A DNA stretch of 33,466 nt from NCBI GenBank assembly GCA_036897095.1, contig JAYMSP010001312.1, forward strand, positions 1 through 33,466. The letters run 5' to 3'. Both the position numbers and the translations under genes were made by a program. This document shows, in pieces, positions 9,499 through 20,000 of the stretch. The notes below the pieces were generated by a model. That model saw only the letters and a list, made by a program, of their open reading frames with translations, was not told the DNA's origin and did no database searches. Position 1 is the first letter of the stretch, and each line of letters starts with the position of its first letter. The DNA comes from Plantago elongata. Lineage: Eukaryota; Streptophyta; Magnoliopsida; Lamiales; Plantaginaceae.

Positions 9499-9840
9499 GG
9501 GGCTGATTGGCATGACATTTGAATGGGGATTTTGGTGAAATTGTGTTTGGAATTGAATTGAAATGGGGGTATTTGAATTGTATTTTAGGCCAAATCACTG
9601 TTCATCGAGTCAAATTGGGCATTTAAAAATTGCACAAAAAATACACTTTAAATATTTGTAAGTAGTTATTTTCGGCTCGATGACAACTGTTATTTTTGAA
9701 ATACACTTCAAATTTTGACAACTGCCCCCATTTGTCACAAAAAATACACTTCAAAAAGTCTCACTTTGTATTTTAGTCCAAATCACAGTTATTATAATTT
9801 GTAAGTAGTTATTTTCGAAATTGCACCCTCTCATCTCCCT
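9499..9840. mobile_element. Tourist-like MITE, rearranged, left end present
   Basis: GGGGCTGATTGGCATGACA at 9499 matches the left terminus of the element at 2996, and the next 110 bases follow that element closely (GAAATTGTGTTTGG, GTATTTTAGGCCAAATCACTGTTCATCGAG). The sequence then diverges into internal direct repeats: TTTGTAAGTAGTTATTTTCG twice (about 9653 and 9800), CAAAAAATACACTT twice (about 9636 and 9737) and a second GTATTTTAG(T/G)CCAAATCAC at about 9769. No matching right terminus follows. The nearest proper right end is at 10432, so this may be one half of a larger compound element. Confidence 0.6.
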
Positions 9841-10311
9841 ACACTCTCTCAATCCTTCTCTTCTCACATTCATCTCATCTCAATATTTCTTCCATCAATA
9901 CTCTTGTCAGCGACATACTTAGTATGGAAAACACTCCCTCATCCCCACCAAACAAACACCACCTTCAACACTAAACCAAAAAATCCCATGGATCCCACTC
10001 CTCACAACCCGAGCCACCTCCTGCACAAAGTGAGATTTTCTATGAGGATTAGGTTGTTTGATTCAATTGGACAAATTAAGGTAGCCACACCAACCTATAA
10101 CAACAAGCTACCTGACATTCTTTCCAGAAACCTAGGGTTTTCACGAAAGATGCTTCTGACCCAACTACTGAGTAAGTTGGGCAACTGGGCACCAATGTGG
10201 CAGATAAAGAAAGCTACTGAGTCCTCTTCAGTCAAAATCACGTGTCAAGTGTATATGGGTTATAAAGGTTGTGAAAACCCATATCTAATTTATTCTAGAT
10301 CTTTCGTCAAT
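9841..10311 (+). other. sequence between two Tourist-like ends, with weak open frame
   Basis: Starts with a pyrimidine-rich stretch (CTCTCATCTCC...) resembling a plant 5' leader. It then holds an open frame running to 10350 that contains the first internal ATG at 9988. Its translation is rich in Asn, Pro, Thr and Lys at first and resembles no family I know. It sits between MITE ends at 9499 and 10432, so captured host DNA is possible. I do not call a gene. Confidence 0.3.
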
Positions 10312-10432
10312 GGACTGATTGGTATAGAATCAGAAAGGGCATTTGAATGAATTTTGATGAAATTGTGTTTGGAATAGAATTGAAATGGAGTATTTGAAGT
10401 GTATTTTAGGCCAAATCAAGCCAAACAGCCCC
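10312..10432. mobile_element. short Tourist-like MITE copy or compound right end
   Basis: GGACTGATTGGTATAGAATC resembles the family left end with mismatches and an insertion. The core GAAATTGTGTTTGGAATAGAATTG and GTGTATTTTAGGCCAAATCA match the copies at 2996 and 9499. The right end, AAGCCAAACAGCCCC, matches the family terminus. The middle section present in the 2996 copy is deleted. Flanking CTA after the end could be part of a target duplication, but the left counterpart is unclear. Confidence 0.6.
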
Positions 10433-11473
10433 TAGAAAATTTACATCATTCATTAGCTTCCAACTTTGCCAACCAAAATCTCACACATGTATGTTTCCAT
10501 AGTTGCATCAAGTACGTGGAGAGTAGAGTTGTTCATGTACGTGTAATCCTTTTGCGAAAATGTAGCTCAATTTGCAAACTGATCTAAGGGTTGTGGTTCA
10601 AAGTAGGCAATTGGAGGCAAAATCAGTTATGCTCTGTTTTTGACGAGCAACGGTCTCTTCTTAATCATCCAAATTCGGTTCGTTTCATCTTAGTTGTATA
10701 AATTGATTTGTTCTAGTAATTATACTGTCTAGTTATATAACAATTACCTTTCTTCTTCAATTCGGTCTAGAAGAGAAGTTAGGTATCTTTTAATTAGTTG
10801 AGATTGATGTTATCTTCAAAATCTCTATTTTTAAGATTTGTGGTATGATTTTGTAAAGCTTCTGCAATAAATAAAATCTCTAGTATTACACCTGTAGATG
10901 TATATGCATTTATCGAATCACGTAATTGTTTCATGTTCTTATTGTTGTAATTGAGGTTATTGTCCATTAATAGTTCTCTTTCGATTGATTGAGTGTAGTT
11001 GATTTGGAGAAGATTATGCGACTCCTTTCATGGTGGAAAGGTCGTTTTTCAATCAGATCATATATCTTATCATAAGTTGTAATAATGGCTGATGATTAAT
11101 AGAAAAAATTAAAAATTCGCAAAATGTAATGAGACTACCTTTATATATTATCAACAATACATTCTTGTTATATATTAATCAAAATATATATTTTAATAAT
11201 GAAATTGATTCTTTGTAATACAAAAAGATATAAATGTTGAGAACATATTCATTTCTATTAGTAATCGATGTTTTTTTGCGGTCTATATGGAGGTAGAAAG
11301 GAGTAGGAAATGCAGAAAGGGGAACTAGGGTTAGCAAGATTGAGGAAAGAACATTATTTATTTCAAAATACCCAAGACGATAAGCATACCAACGAAACAT
11401 TACACACAACACATCACAGACAGATCCAGGTAAAGAAAACTCCATGTCGTCCTTTCCTCCACCACATCGATGA
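10433..11473. other. intergenic AT-rich DNA downstream of the small basic gene
   Basis: About 1 kb with no convincing gene or transposon terminus. The last 200-300 bases probably include the 3' UTR of the minus-strand gene at 11474. Confidence 0.4.
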
Positions 11474-11764
11474 TCAAGCTGCTGCTGCAGCACCGGAGTC
11501 GTCGGAAGTGGATGTTGATCCCTTCTTTGAGGAGGAAGGTCCATCATTCGGAACCCTAAAAACCTCAGCAAGAGTGGATACCTCACCTAAAACCAAACCA
11601 ACAAGGCGCCTGGTGATCATCCCAGCTTGAGATGCGGATGCAGCACGATTTCGCTGCATTGCTCTACGCCTCCGCTCCATGTGCCTCTCCTCTGGTGTCG
11701 CGTACTTACGACGACTACTAGAAGCCCCCTTCTTGTTTCCCTTTGCAGATTTTTCGGACTCCAT
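11474..11764 (-). CDS. small basic, Ser/Ala-rich protein, unknown function
   Basis: The minus-strand ATG at 11764 opens a 96-residue intronless frame ending in TGA at 11474. Residues 1-40 are strongly basic (KGNKK, RRKY, ERRRR), giving possible nuclear-localisation or nucleic-acid-binding character. Residues 40-70 are moderately hydrophobic (MITRRLVGLVLGEVSTLAEVF). The tail is Ser/Lys-rich and closes with five alanines. I do not recognise a domain. A good TATA box (minus strand CTATATATATAAA, about 11819-11830) lies some 60 bases upstream, so initiation would leave a leader of about 30 bases. The frame continues upstream of this ATG without a stop, but the TATA position supports the ATG used here. 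It is probably a real small gene of a poorly studied family. Confidence 0.6.
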   Translation of the reverse strand: MESEKSAKGNKKGASSSRRKYATPEERHMERRRRAMQRNRAASASQAGMITRRLVGLVLGEVSTLAEVFRVPNDGPSSSKKGSTSTSDDSGAAAAA

Positions 11765-11816
11765 ATCAATTATATATGATCGATCGAGTGTGAGTAGCAG
11801 AAGGTGAATGAGACGG

Positions 11817-11832
11817 GGTTTATATATATAGG
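11817..11832 (-). promoter_or_regulatory. TATA box of the small basic protein gene
   Basis: On the minus strand, CCTATATATATAAACC lies about 55-65 bases before the ATG at 11764, the usual plant spacing for a short leader. Confidence 0.6.
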
Positions 11833-13337
11833 ACTGTAGAAGGTAGCTAGCCAGCCATCTCCAAATGAACCAACAACTTTGGCTAAAGAACAAATGCATT
11901 GATGTGCATTCCATGTGTTAATTTGTACTAGTAACGGACGTTCTTGCTTTTTTAGCTAGAGAGGAACTTTCTAAGTGTCAATGTTTCAGCAATGGATCTT
12001 GACACGTGTTATTTAAACTTGCTCCATCTGTAATTACGACTCGAGAAGAAGATGAACAAGGACAACCAGCTGCTCCCGGAATATTCATCAACTGTTGAGT
12101 CCCGAATTGGTTGCATGCATATTACTACAACTTGTAGCCAGATGATGGAGGGAGTATACTGCATTTACTGGTATAATGTACTACCGACTAATGTACTTCC
12201 GACTATTTCAAACTGGTATATATAATGAACTTCCGACTATTTCAAACTAGATGCTCCAAAATACCATTAAGACACCCGATTAATTGTCTAATTGATTTCT
12301 AGAATCGGTCTAATTAGTGAAAGAAATATGTTTTGCTCTTCCCTACTTTCTCAAAGCATCCATAGACGTATTGTTGATTTATGTTGTTTCACCCAAATCA
12401 CTAATATACAACGAATTCAATCGTAAGATGCTTCTCCTCCAATCAACATGTGGAGTTCAAGTTACCTTTGTCGTTTCAAAAGTAATAATATTATTAAAGC
12501 ACCGATAAAATAAGCACACTTTAACATGTCAAACTTGTGCAACACAATACTGGTAAAAATGCATCCATCCCAACTTCACAAATCTACACATGTAATTGTA
12601 TAAAATTTAAATTGTTTATTTTATAATTTTTAAATGTAAATTGACAATATTATAGGAGAGCATTATAGTCAATTTATATTATCTCGATAAATTAAATTTA
12701 TTAAAAATAATAGTAAATTATCATCAATCGTCCTTAAAATTGTAAAACAGTTTACTTTGATCAATAATCAGATTAAATTAACTACCACATGAAAATCAAG
12801 GAGACATGTTATGACCCGAATGCAGAAACTTCCAACTTCATTTGACTGGTTCAATTCTACAATAGTCACATATGACTTAGAGTAACTTGAGATAAATTAA
12901 AGTTTAGGAGTATAAATTTCGTTTTCAGACAAACAAGATGACAAATGTTGATGACCGGAATCTTGGCCGAAATGATGCTCCTTTGATTCCCATGTTTATA
13001 CTATTTTTTAGCTTAGTTGAGCGGTTGAGCCTACACTATATGTTTGTCAAATTGCAATTCTGAATAAAACAATACTTGATAGTGAAAGCTTCAATTATTA
13101 TTGCTGCATACTCCATTTTATTTACCAGTCGTTTATGTGTTCAAGCTTCCTGTATTGCACTTTGTATATCATATTACTAATCAAAGACTTATAGTGGCTT
13201 TTCTGTATGAATTAGTACTAGTTGCTTTTCCTTAGAACTATGCAATACCACAGTTAATTCTCTTGTAGGTGGTGTTGAGGCAAGTGTTAGAATTTACATA
13301 ATCTTTCATCTTTGTTTAGTGTTCATTTTGTCAAGGG
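11833..13337. other. intergenic region upstream of CYCLOPS and of the small basic gene
   Basis: About 1.5 kb shared by divergent genes. GACACGTGTT at 12001-12010 contains a G-box (CACGTG), the core site for bZIP and bHLH factors. A 20-base exact direct repeat, ACTTCCGACTATTTCAAACT, occurs at 12195-12214 and 12229-12248, with a partial third unit just before it. The rest, particularly 12500-12900, is AT-rich with no coding signal. I recognise no known symbiosis promoter element. Confidence 0.45.
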
Positions 13338-16249
13338 ATGGAAGGTCGGAGCTTCTCGGAGCTCTACAGAAACACGAGCGAAGAGATGTTCATAAAGACC
13401 ATGATGGAGGGAACTATTGGGATGCCTGCTCCAACTATGGAGATGTTGGGGTTCAAGAATCTTACGCAGAGTTTCAGAACCGACAGCGAAGAGCTCTTCA
13501 AGAGTTGGCTCACCAACGGAGAGGTAAGCAAGGAACCATATTTCCTAGTGTAGCAATTCATTCCTGTGCCTAATGAACGGACCAATATGATAGTTATTCT
13601 TTGTTAGCAGAACAACGGTTGTCATTCAGCAGCCATAGGGCATCGCCCTCGGCAAGCATCAAGAAGGTGAGTGATCAGTATAGCACTCTGCCTCTCCACT
13701 CTAGAATCCAGATACTAAGCTATCTATTGTTACTTCTTAGCCCATAGTAGATTTTCTAATTTTCTGAGTGTATCGCAGGATATCTGCTGATTTATCAGGT
13801 TTAGCTAATAGACCAGCTGGGACCGCGGTCCATAATAAACCAAATGATGATATTCCAGTTCTATTGCCTTCTTCTGCAGTTGTTGAGCCTTGTAATGATC
13901 CAAGTTCCAACAGGTAAACCTGCGTATTCCATTTTTTCCTCCTCCCAAACTGCACTCCCTCATTTTTGTAGTTCAGGAGTTTTGCCAGATGGGAAATTAT
14001 TGTTTCTCTCTTTCAGTTTTTAACCTCACCTTGCGAAGTTATTAACCCATTGCTAAAGTATTCTTTGATCTGAATGGTTTTCTACATTCGGTCGCCTATG
14101 ATAACGATACTTTTCTCTTAAATAGGAATGTAGTTGAAAAGGAATTGCAAGCTACTAACATGTTTCTGGCAAAGGTATCATGAAGATCAGTTCAGTATTT
14201 ATCTTTAATAAGACGTTCAGAATGAATCTAATTACAGAAATTGCAATCAGGCATGGTTTCACAGCTCACAACCCATGACTAGAAGTCGCTCTTCTGAGTT
14301 AAGGTACTGCAGAATCGTATATCTTACATCATGTCTGTTGAACTGTTTTTTAGAAGCATCATGCCTGTTGGAATTGATCTGTGAACTCTTGATATTTCTT
14401 GCATAGGAGGAGGTATGTTGCTATGCAGAACTCACAAACAACATTCGGAATGGAGGCAATGAATGCAATGAACGCAGCAGGATCTGGAAATGGTCTCAAT
14501 AACTTCAAACAAGACTCCCTTAATGCTAGTGGATTCAGCAATAATGCACTACAAGAGATTCCCAATCAGTATAATACATTCATGTCGCCTTCAAACTCAT
14601 CTTCGACTACTTTCAACAATCCCCAATTGGGAAATGTTGACAAGATTTCCTCTGTTGTGAGCATGCTCAAGGGTACACTTGAACGTAAGAAGCTCAATAG
14701 CCAAGTTGAGAATGAAGCTGTGGGTGATAGTTCTTTTGCATACAATGCTGCTACATCAAATCAAGGTCAAGGATTTAATGTGCATGAAAATCAGGGAATG
14801 TATCAGGATTTAACAACAATGGGAGTTCGAGATAATGGAATGCTACAAGCGATTGAAGAGTCGTTAATGGAAGGTATTATGGGACCAGTGAACCCGAAAA
14901 AAATGAACACTATGTCCCAGGAACCATCTCAAAGCGAATCCTCCACTGCTCCTCCTGTGGTCTCAAACTGTTTCGTGGATATGTTTGACGAACCTTGTGT
15001 TTCAATACAAGCTCCATCTGTCTGCGAGAGCTCGCGTAATCAAATAGGAGATGGCAGAAGTCCTGAAGACTGTTTTAGAAGTAAAGGTACTCTTCCTTTC
15101 CTGGTCTTTAGACTATTGATTCTATAGTGTAAATTTGATTCACATACATGTCCTTACTGTCATTTCTTAAAAAAACTGTATGCCAAGTATATCAGATTAT
15201 CTCTGGCAATCATATTATTGTACAAATATTCCATGCTAATTGGAAAAAATTTACTGAAAATTTATGAAATCTACATTCAGAGGAAATCAATGACAATAAT
15301 TGGTTTAATGTTCATGTTACACAGATTTCAGAGAACGCATATATGACAACACGAAAGAAGAACAGAAGGTAATTCTCCAATCCTTTCGTAGTTCGTATTA
15401 ATATGACAAAAGTTATCTATGTTACTACTGATCCTGAAGCAGAGTAGCTAATTTCCACTTCACCTTTTATTTGTTCAATAGCCGAAGACTTTGATTCGAT
15501 ATGGATCTGTGACATCTACTGGTTCTGGTAAAATTCATTAATCTGAGAGGCCTTATGTTCAATATGTACTTCTATGTTGTCTCTGTACTCTGTTTGAGTG
15601 AAGTTCAAAAAACTAAGAAGTTTATTTAACAAGTTTACAATGAGTTGCTGATCAGCTACTCTCCAGCAGGGGACAGAGGGGATCCGACCAAGAAACGTAG
15701 GGTGGAACGATCAAGAAAGTACGTATACCGTCAAATATATACTTTTTACATGCTTCCCAAGATTTAACATCAAACTCTAGATCTATATCAAATAGTGTAA
15801 AATGGGACATAAGCTTTTCATTTGTTAATCTACACTAATGTTTTTATATACTCTTTAAAGGATGGCGGAAGCAAAGGAAAGAAGTTCGACGCCAGTAATT
15901 CCTTCAGATATGCAATCCATCTTGAAGCGGTGCGAAAATCTTGAGAAGGAAGTCCGTTCACTCAAACTTAACTTGGCTTTTATGAACAGGTAATGAGGCT
16001 ACATTTTCTGAGGTTTAAGGATTCTGTGTAAGGCAGTTATGCACCTTGCAACTGTTTCATGAACATGCAATGTTGCAAACGCTTAATATTCTGTTCCTAA
16101 CAAGATGGCTTCTGAACAATTTCAGAAAGGACTCTGAACAGACTAAGCAAATCGAAGAGCTCCAGAAACAGAACGATGATTTGGGCGATGAGAAGGAAAG
16201 ACTTCTTGAAGAAATTGAGAGGATCATTTCGGAAACAGGGAAGATGTGA
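13338..16249 (+). CDS. CYCLOPS: CYCLOPS / IPD3 symbiosis transcription factor, eleven exons
   Basis: Exons 13338-13523, 13611-13666, 13779-13913, 14126-14174, 14251-14303, 14407-15086, 15325-15368, 15482-15527, 15670-15718, 15861-15989 and 16126-16249 join in frame into 516 residues (Lotus CYCLOPS: about 518). The start MEGRSFSELYRN, the block MPAPTMEMLGF, the segment QPMTRSRSSELRRRY and the C-terminus IEELQKQN...SETGKM match the family. CYCLOPS binds and is phosphorylated by the calcium/calmodulin kinase CCaMK in the root-cell nucleus. It activates NIN in nodulation and RAM1 in arbuscular mycorrhiza. The CCaMK target Ser50 (RTDS) is conserved, and Lotus Ser154 corresponds to Ser156 here (RSRS). 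A basic KKRR segment (about 424-427) is a likely nuclear signal. A coiled coil (about 450-510) closes the DNA-binding/dimerising region. No stops or frameshifts are seen. Intron 8 ends in a tandem CAGCAG acceptor. Confidence 0.95.
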
Positions 16250-17061
16250 ATTATGAAAGACTCTTCCAACATTCCTAGCTACTTGACACAGCTTGTATTT
16301 GTCCTAAACCACCATTTGTTCACCAAAGCTTTTACAAATTGTTATAGTTGGTTGGGCACATTGAGTCCAGGCTCTGGTAAAACCTACCCTGCAATGTCAA
16401 TAGAGATTCTTCGAGGGTGCAAAACATCTCTTATCGACTGATCTTGTGAAGTGACAATGCCTTGGGAAAACTCAAGTAGCTCAGACTTTTCTTGTTCAAT
16501 ATCTGTGTGATGATGCTAGTATTTGATAATCTGGTTCCAGCAAGCTCCCTTTCATTGTTCAACAAACATCGTTCGGCTTATCAACATAATAATCTCTACC
16601 AACAAACTCGATTTTCAACATGGTCCAACCCATTTATCATTTGGCCCCAGAAACAAAACAACTTTATGACTAATACATGCTGCTAAAGGGAACATTAGGT
16701 TGTAAGTTACACCAGGTAATGTGCGAGATTAAATCATTTCAGGTACAATATGGCCAAGGAATCGAATAAAGCTTGAGCACAAGTCATATGCCATGAACAC
16801 ATCTATAAAAGAACGATAATGGAGTTCTATATATGACACTTGCAGGGTCCGGCTTAAAGTAACATTTCAATGCCATCTACATTTAAAAAAGGATCTAATC
16901 TAACGTTATCAATAACAGAGAAGGTCATCTTCAACTCCATGTCCATTAACAGGTCTAATTACAAGTTAATGTACATACATACAACTATATATATCACTGG
17001 TACAAAACTGATACATTATTTCCAAGGTGATTCTGATAATTAAGCTGGTGCTTATCAACAA
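16250..17061. other. intergenic region between convergent genes
   Basis: Holds the 3' UTRs of CYCLOPS (plus strand) and of the membrane-protein gene (minus strand). No further gene, tRNA or repeat is seen. Confidence 0.5.
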
Positions 17062-20000
17062 CTACATGTAAGAGAAGCCAAGCCTTTTCACATACTGAAT
17101 AGTGATCCAACTCATGAAGGAGAAATATACAAGGAGGAAACAAGCGCGCTTCAGTAAAATGATACTTGGAAATGTACCGGACATCCTAGAGGCCAAGAAA
17201 CGGCAGATAAGGGAGATCAATGTTCCCAGGATTCGAAATGAGGCAATAGATAATAACGCTGTTATGAAGCCGGTTAGAACTCCAGCTATTACGTCCCATC
17301 TCCATGGCCTCAATAATCCCCCGCTCAAAACCCAGGACTTCAGTATCCCTGTAAACCTGCAATCATAAACACATTATAGTACATGGATTAGGGAGATAGC
17401 AAAGATTTTAAAGAAAAAGGGGGAAAAAATAAATTAAATTTAATCACAGGTGGTATACTGTCACAAAGAAGATCATACATGAAATTCCAAGGATATCTCA
17501 TATTGCAATTGACAGCAATTCTGTTGCAAGAAGAAATGTCACTATTCGATATGTTCAGCAAACAATAGCAGCCTAGCCCAATACCGTCACTTATGTTTTA
17601 TATATACATAACCCTATGCACAGACTACAGATGCCTTATAATTTTCAGAATATTGTTCCTGAACAAAAAGAGCCAGTTTCCTGAGTAGGTTCCGGAGGAA
17701 ATGACAATTCTTAATCTGAAGGAGGAATCATGTTTTTTGTTGCTAGTTTCAAAATTTTCTATCATTTTAGACATTACACTAATCTTTATTTTGTTTTAGT
17801 GATTCTTTCTTAATTCATAATTAGGAATATCTTGATATTTTATACCACTTTTAACAACTCAATAACTCATTATCTCTATCTTAAATTCTTAAGTACACAT
17901 AGATTTCAATTAATTAACAAATTTCCATTTTTTCTTCAATATCAACAAGTCAACAACAGACAATCGAAAAGTATCTTTTCTGAGAAAGAATGACTACCGA
18001 TATTCTTACACAGAGAAAATACAACACCATATTTCAGGACAAGGATATAATGTCTCAATGCCCCATTTCATTCAACTCCACTAAACAAGACACATCAATA
18101 AGATATTACATGACACACCATCAGCATCTCTCTCCATTTCATCAATGGGCACCTTCTATAGTGTCGTATTGATGGCATCTTGTTTACCAGTGTTAATTAA
18201 ACTAGGCATTGTTTTGTTGCTCTGAAAATTACTGCTTGCATTTTACCTGTCAGAACTTGGGTATTCATAGAATCTTAAAGGAAAAAAAAAAAAACAAAGA
18301 GAAAGAAAACATATTGTTAGTGTGTTTTTTTTTTTTTTTTTGAAACAAGGGTGACTCGAACCCCCGACCTATTGGTTAGAGGTAAAGTGTCTTACCAACT
18401 GAGCTGCACTTCGTTGTCTTGTTAGTGTGTAGTTGATTTTGTATCAAAACAAACAATTTTTAATTTATTGAATTATAACACAGATAGACTCTTTGATAAT
18501 TACAATACTTTATATGATTGTGGTACCCTAGTTTATAATCAATGCAGTGGATCTTGAGTACAATTTTTACTGCTAGATATGTTAAACTGAGAAGTCTCCG
18601 GTAACATTGATTTGATAGATAAGGATTGAGGAGTTGTTCTCTAAATCAGCATTCACATTTTTTAGTAGACATTTTTCAGGTCAGGGGCAAAAAACTACAG
18701 AATAACAAATCAGGAACGAGACCTGACCCCAAGAGTGCCAAGTGTAAAACCATTTAAAAAATGCTAGTCCAGGTTAAAATAAAGAGAAACTGACAGAACG
18801 TAATTAGCACCGTGCCTTGACTTACAAGATATAATAACGATTGAGCATCTCAACAGTAGAAGGATCCTCTGCTTGGCAGTCAAATAAACCTTTGTGGTTT
18901 ATGTTTACTTTAGAAATACCGAGTGTATACCAACACTCATATGTTCCATTTACCTGTACAAAGGGCAATGCAGGATGTCAGAGCGTATGAGAGGTAGACA
19001 TCTTGTGAAATATACTGAGCTTTTACAAGTATCTATCGGTAACACGGTGAGAAAAAACCTTGAACGAAAAGAATTTTGTTACTATTGAATTCAGTTACAA
19101 TAATTAATGGCCCAGTCTAAAAAAAAAAGAACATAATACCTTAAGTTTATCCTTAGTTTGCCATGCATCACCAAAGTTAGGCCTGCAGTTAGAGGGAAGA
19201 GCTTCATTTGGAGCTTCAGCAAATGCGACCTTTACCTGCCCTGAATGATCGATGTACTCGACCTGTATAAGAAAATAAGTTTTATATGGCAACCGCCGGG
19301 AAGCCAGAGCATGTTATTAACATGATGAGGAAAAAAAATCAAGCTAAAAAATCCATACGTAATGCATAACAAAATTCAGTGGCTATTTTCAACAGAAAGC
19401 AATAAAGCATTTCAGATCAATGCAATAGATGTTTTTAGCAAGAGTAAAGCTCAATAAGCAAGGAATTCTACTGCAGGTATTCAAAACTGTTCAGAAGAAG
19501 TTCGGGAATTCTACCCGAAGGGAGCTCCAAAACTATGAAAGGATCATGCCCTAATAAAGTGGCATAGAGATCGTTATCATGTTATGTATATGGTACTGGT
19601 ACATATGATATACTCCTATAACATTAGGTTCTATACTTTGCTTTTGGAACAAGTGTTTAGGAGGGTTGTAGGGTATTACATCTTATTCATATTATTTAGA
19701 GGAGTGTACTTTTGATGATGTTGATCATGTTAATAGTATTGATAAAATTATATATTTCAGTTATGAGGCCCAGTAATAAAGAAATAATGCAAAAGTTGAT
19801 AAAAAGAGCAACGAATAAAAATAGGTGGAACGGACAAAAATGGAAAACGTATACAAACCAATGGAACAGGGAGAGTATATCGTTTACATTTCAGATCAAG
19901 TTAATAGATGTGTATAGCTAAATTGAAGTTCCAAAGGACTCTCGTGACAAAAATTCAATTCAAACAAAGTCATTTGATAGCTACATATAGAATTGCAAGC

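Noticed and set aside
9904-10350. 148-codon open frame as a gene
   Set aside because: It starts without an ATG, runs into a MITE at its 3' end and matches no family. Kept only as possible captured sequence.
11179-11586. Alternative minus-strand frame overlapping the small basic gene
   Set aside because: It lies in another frame of the same DNA, has no TATA box at its own start, and mixes low-complexity with AT-rich intergenic translation.
18326-18418. Functional tRNA gene
   Set aside because: It has A and B boxes, but no pairing acceptor stem or proper anticodon arm. A poly(A) tail and target duplication show it to be a retroposed element.
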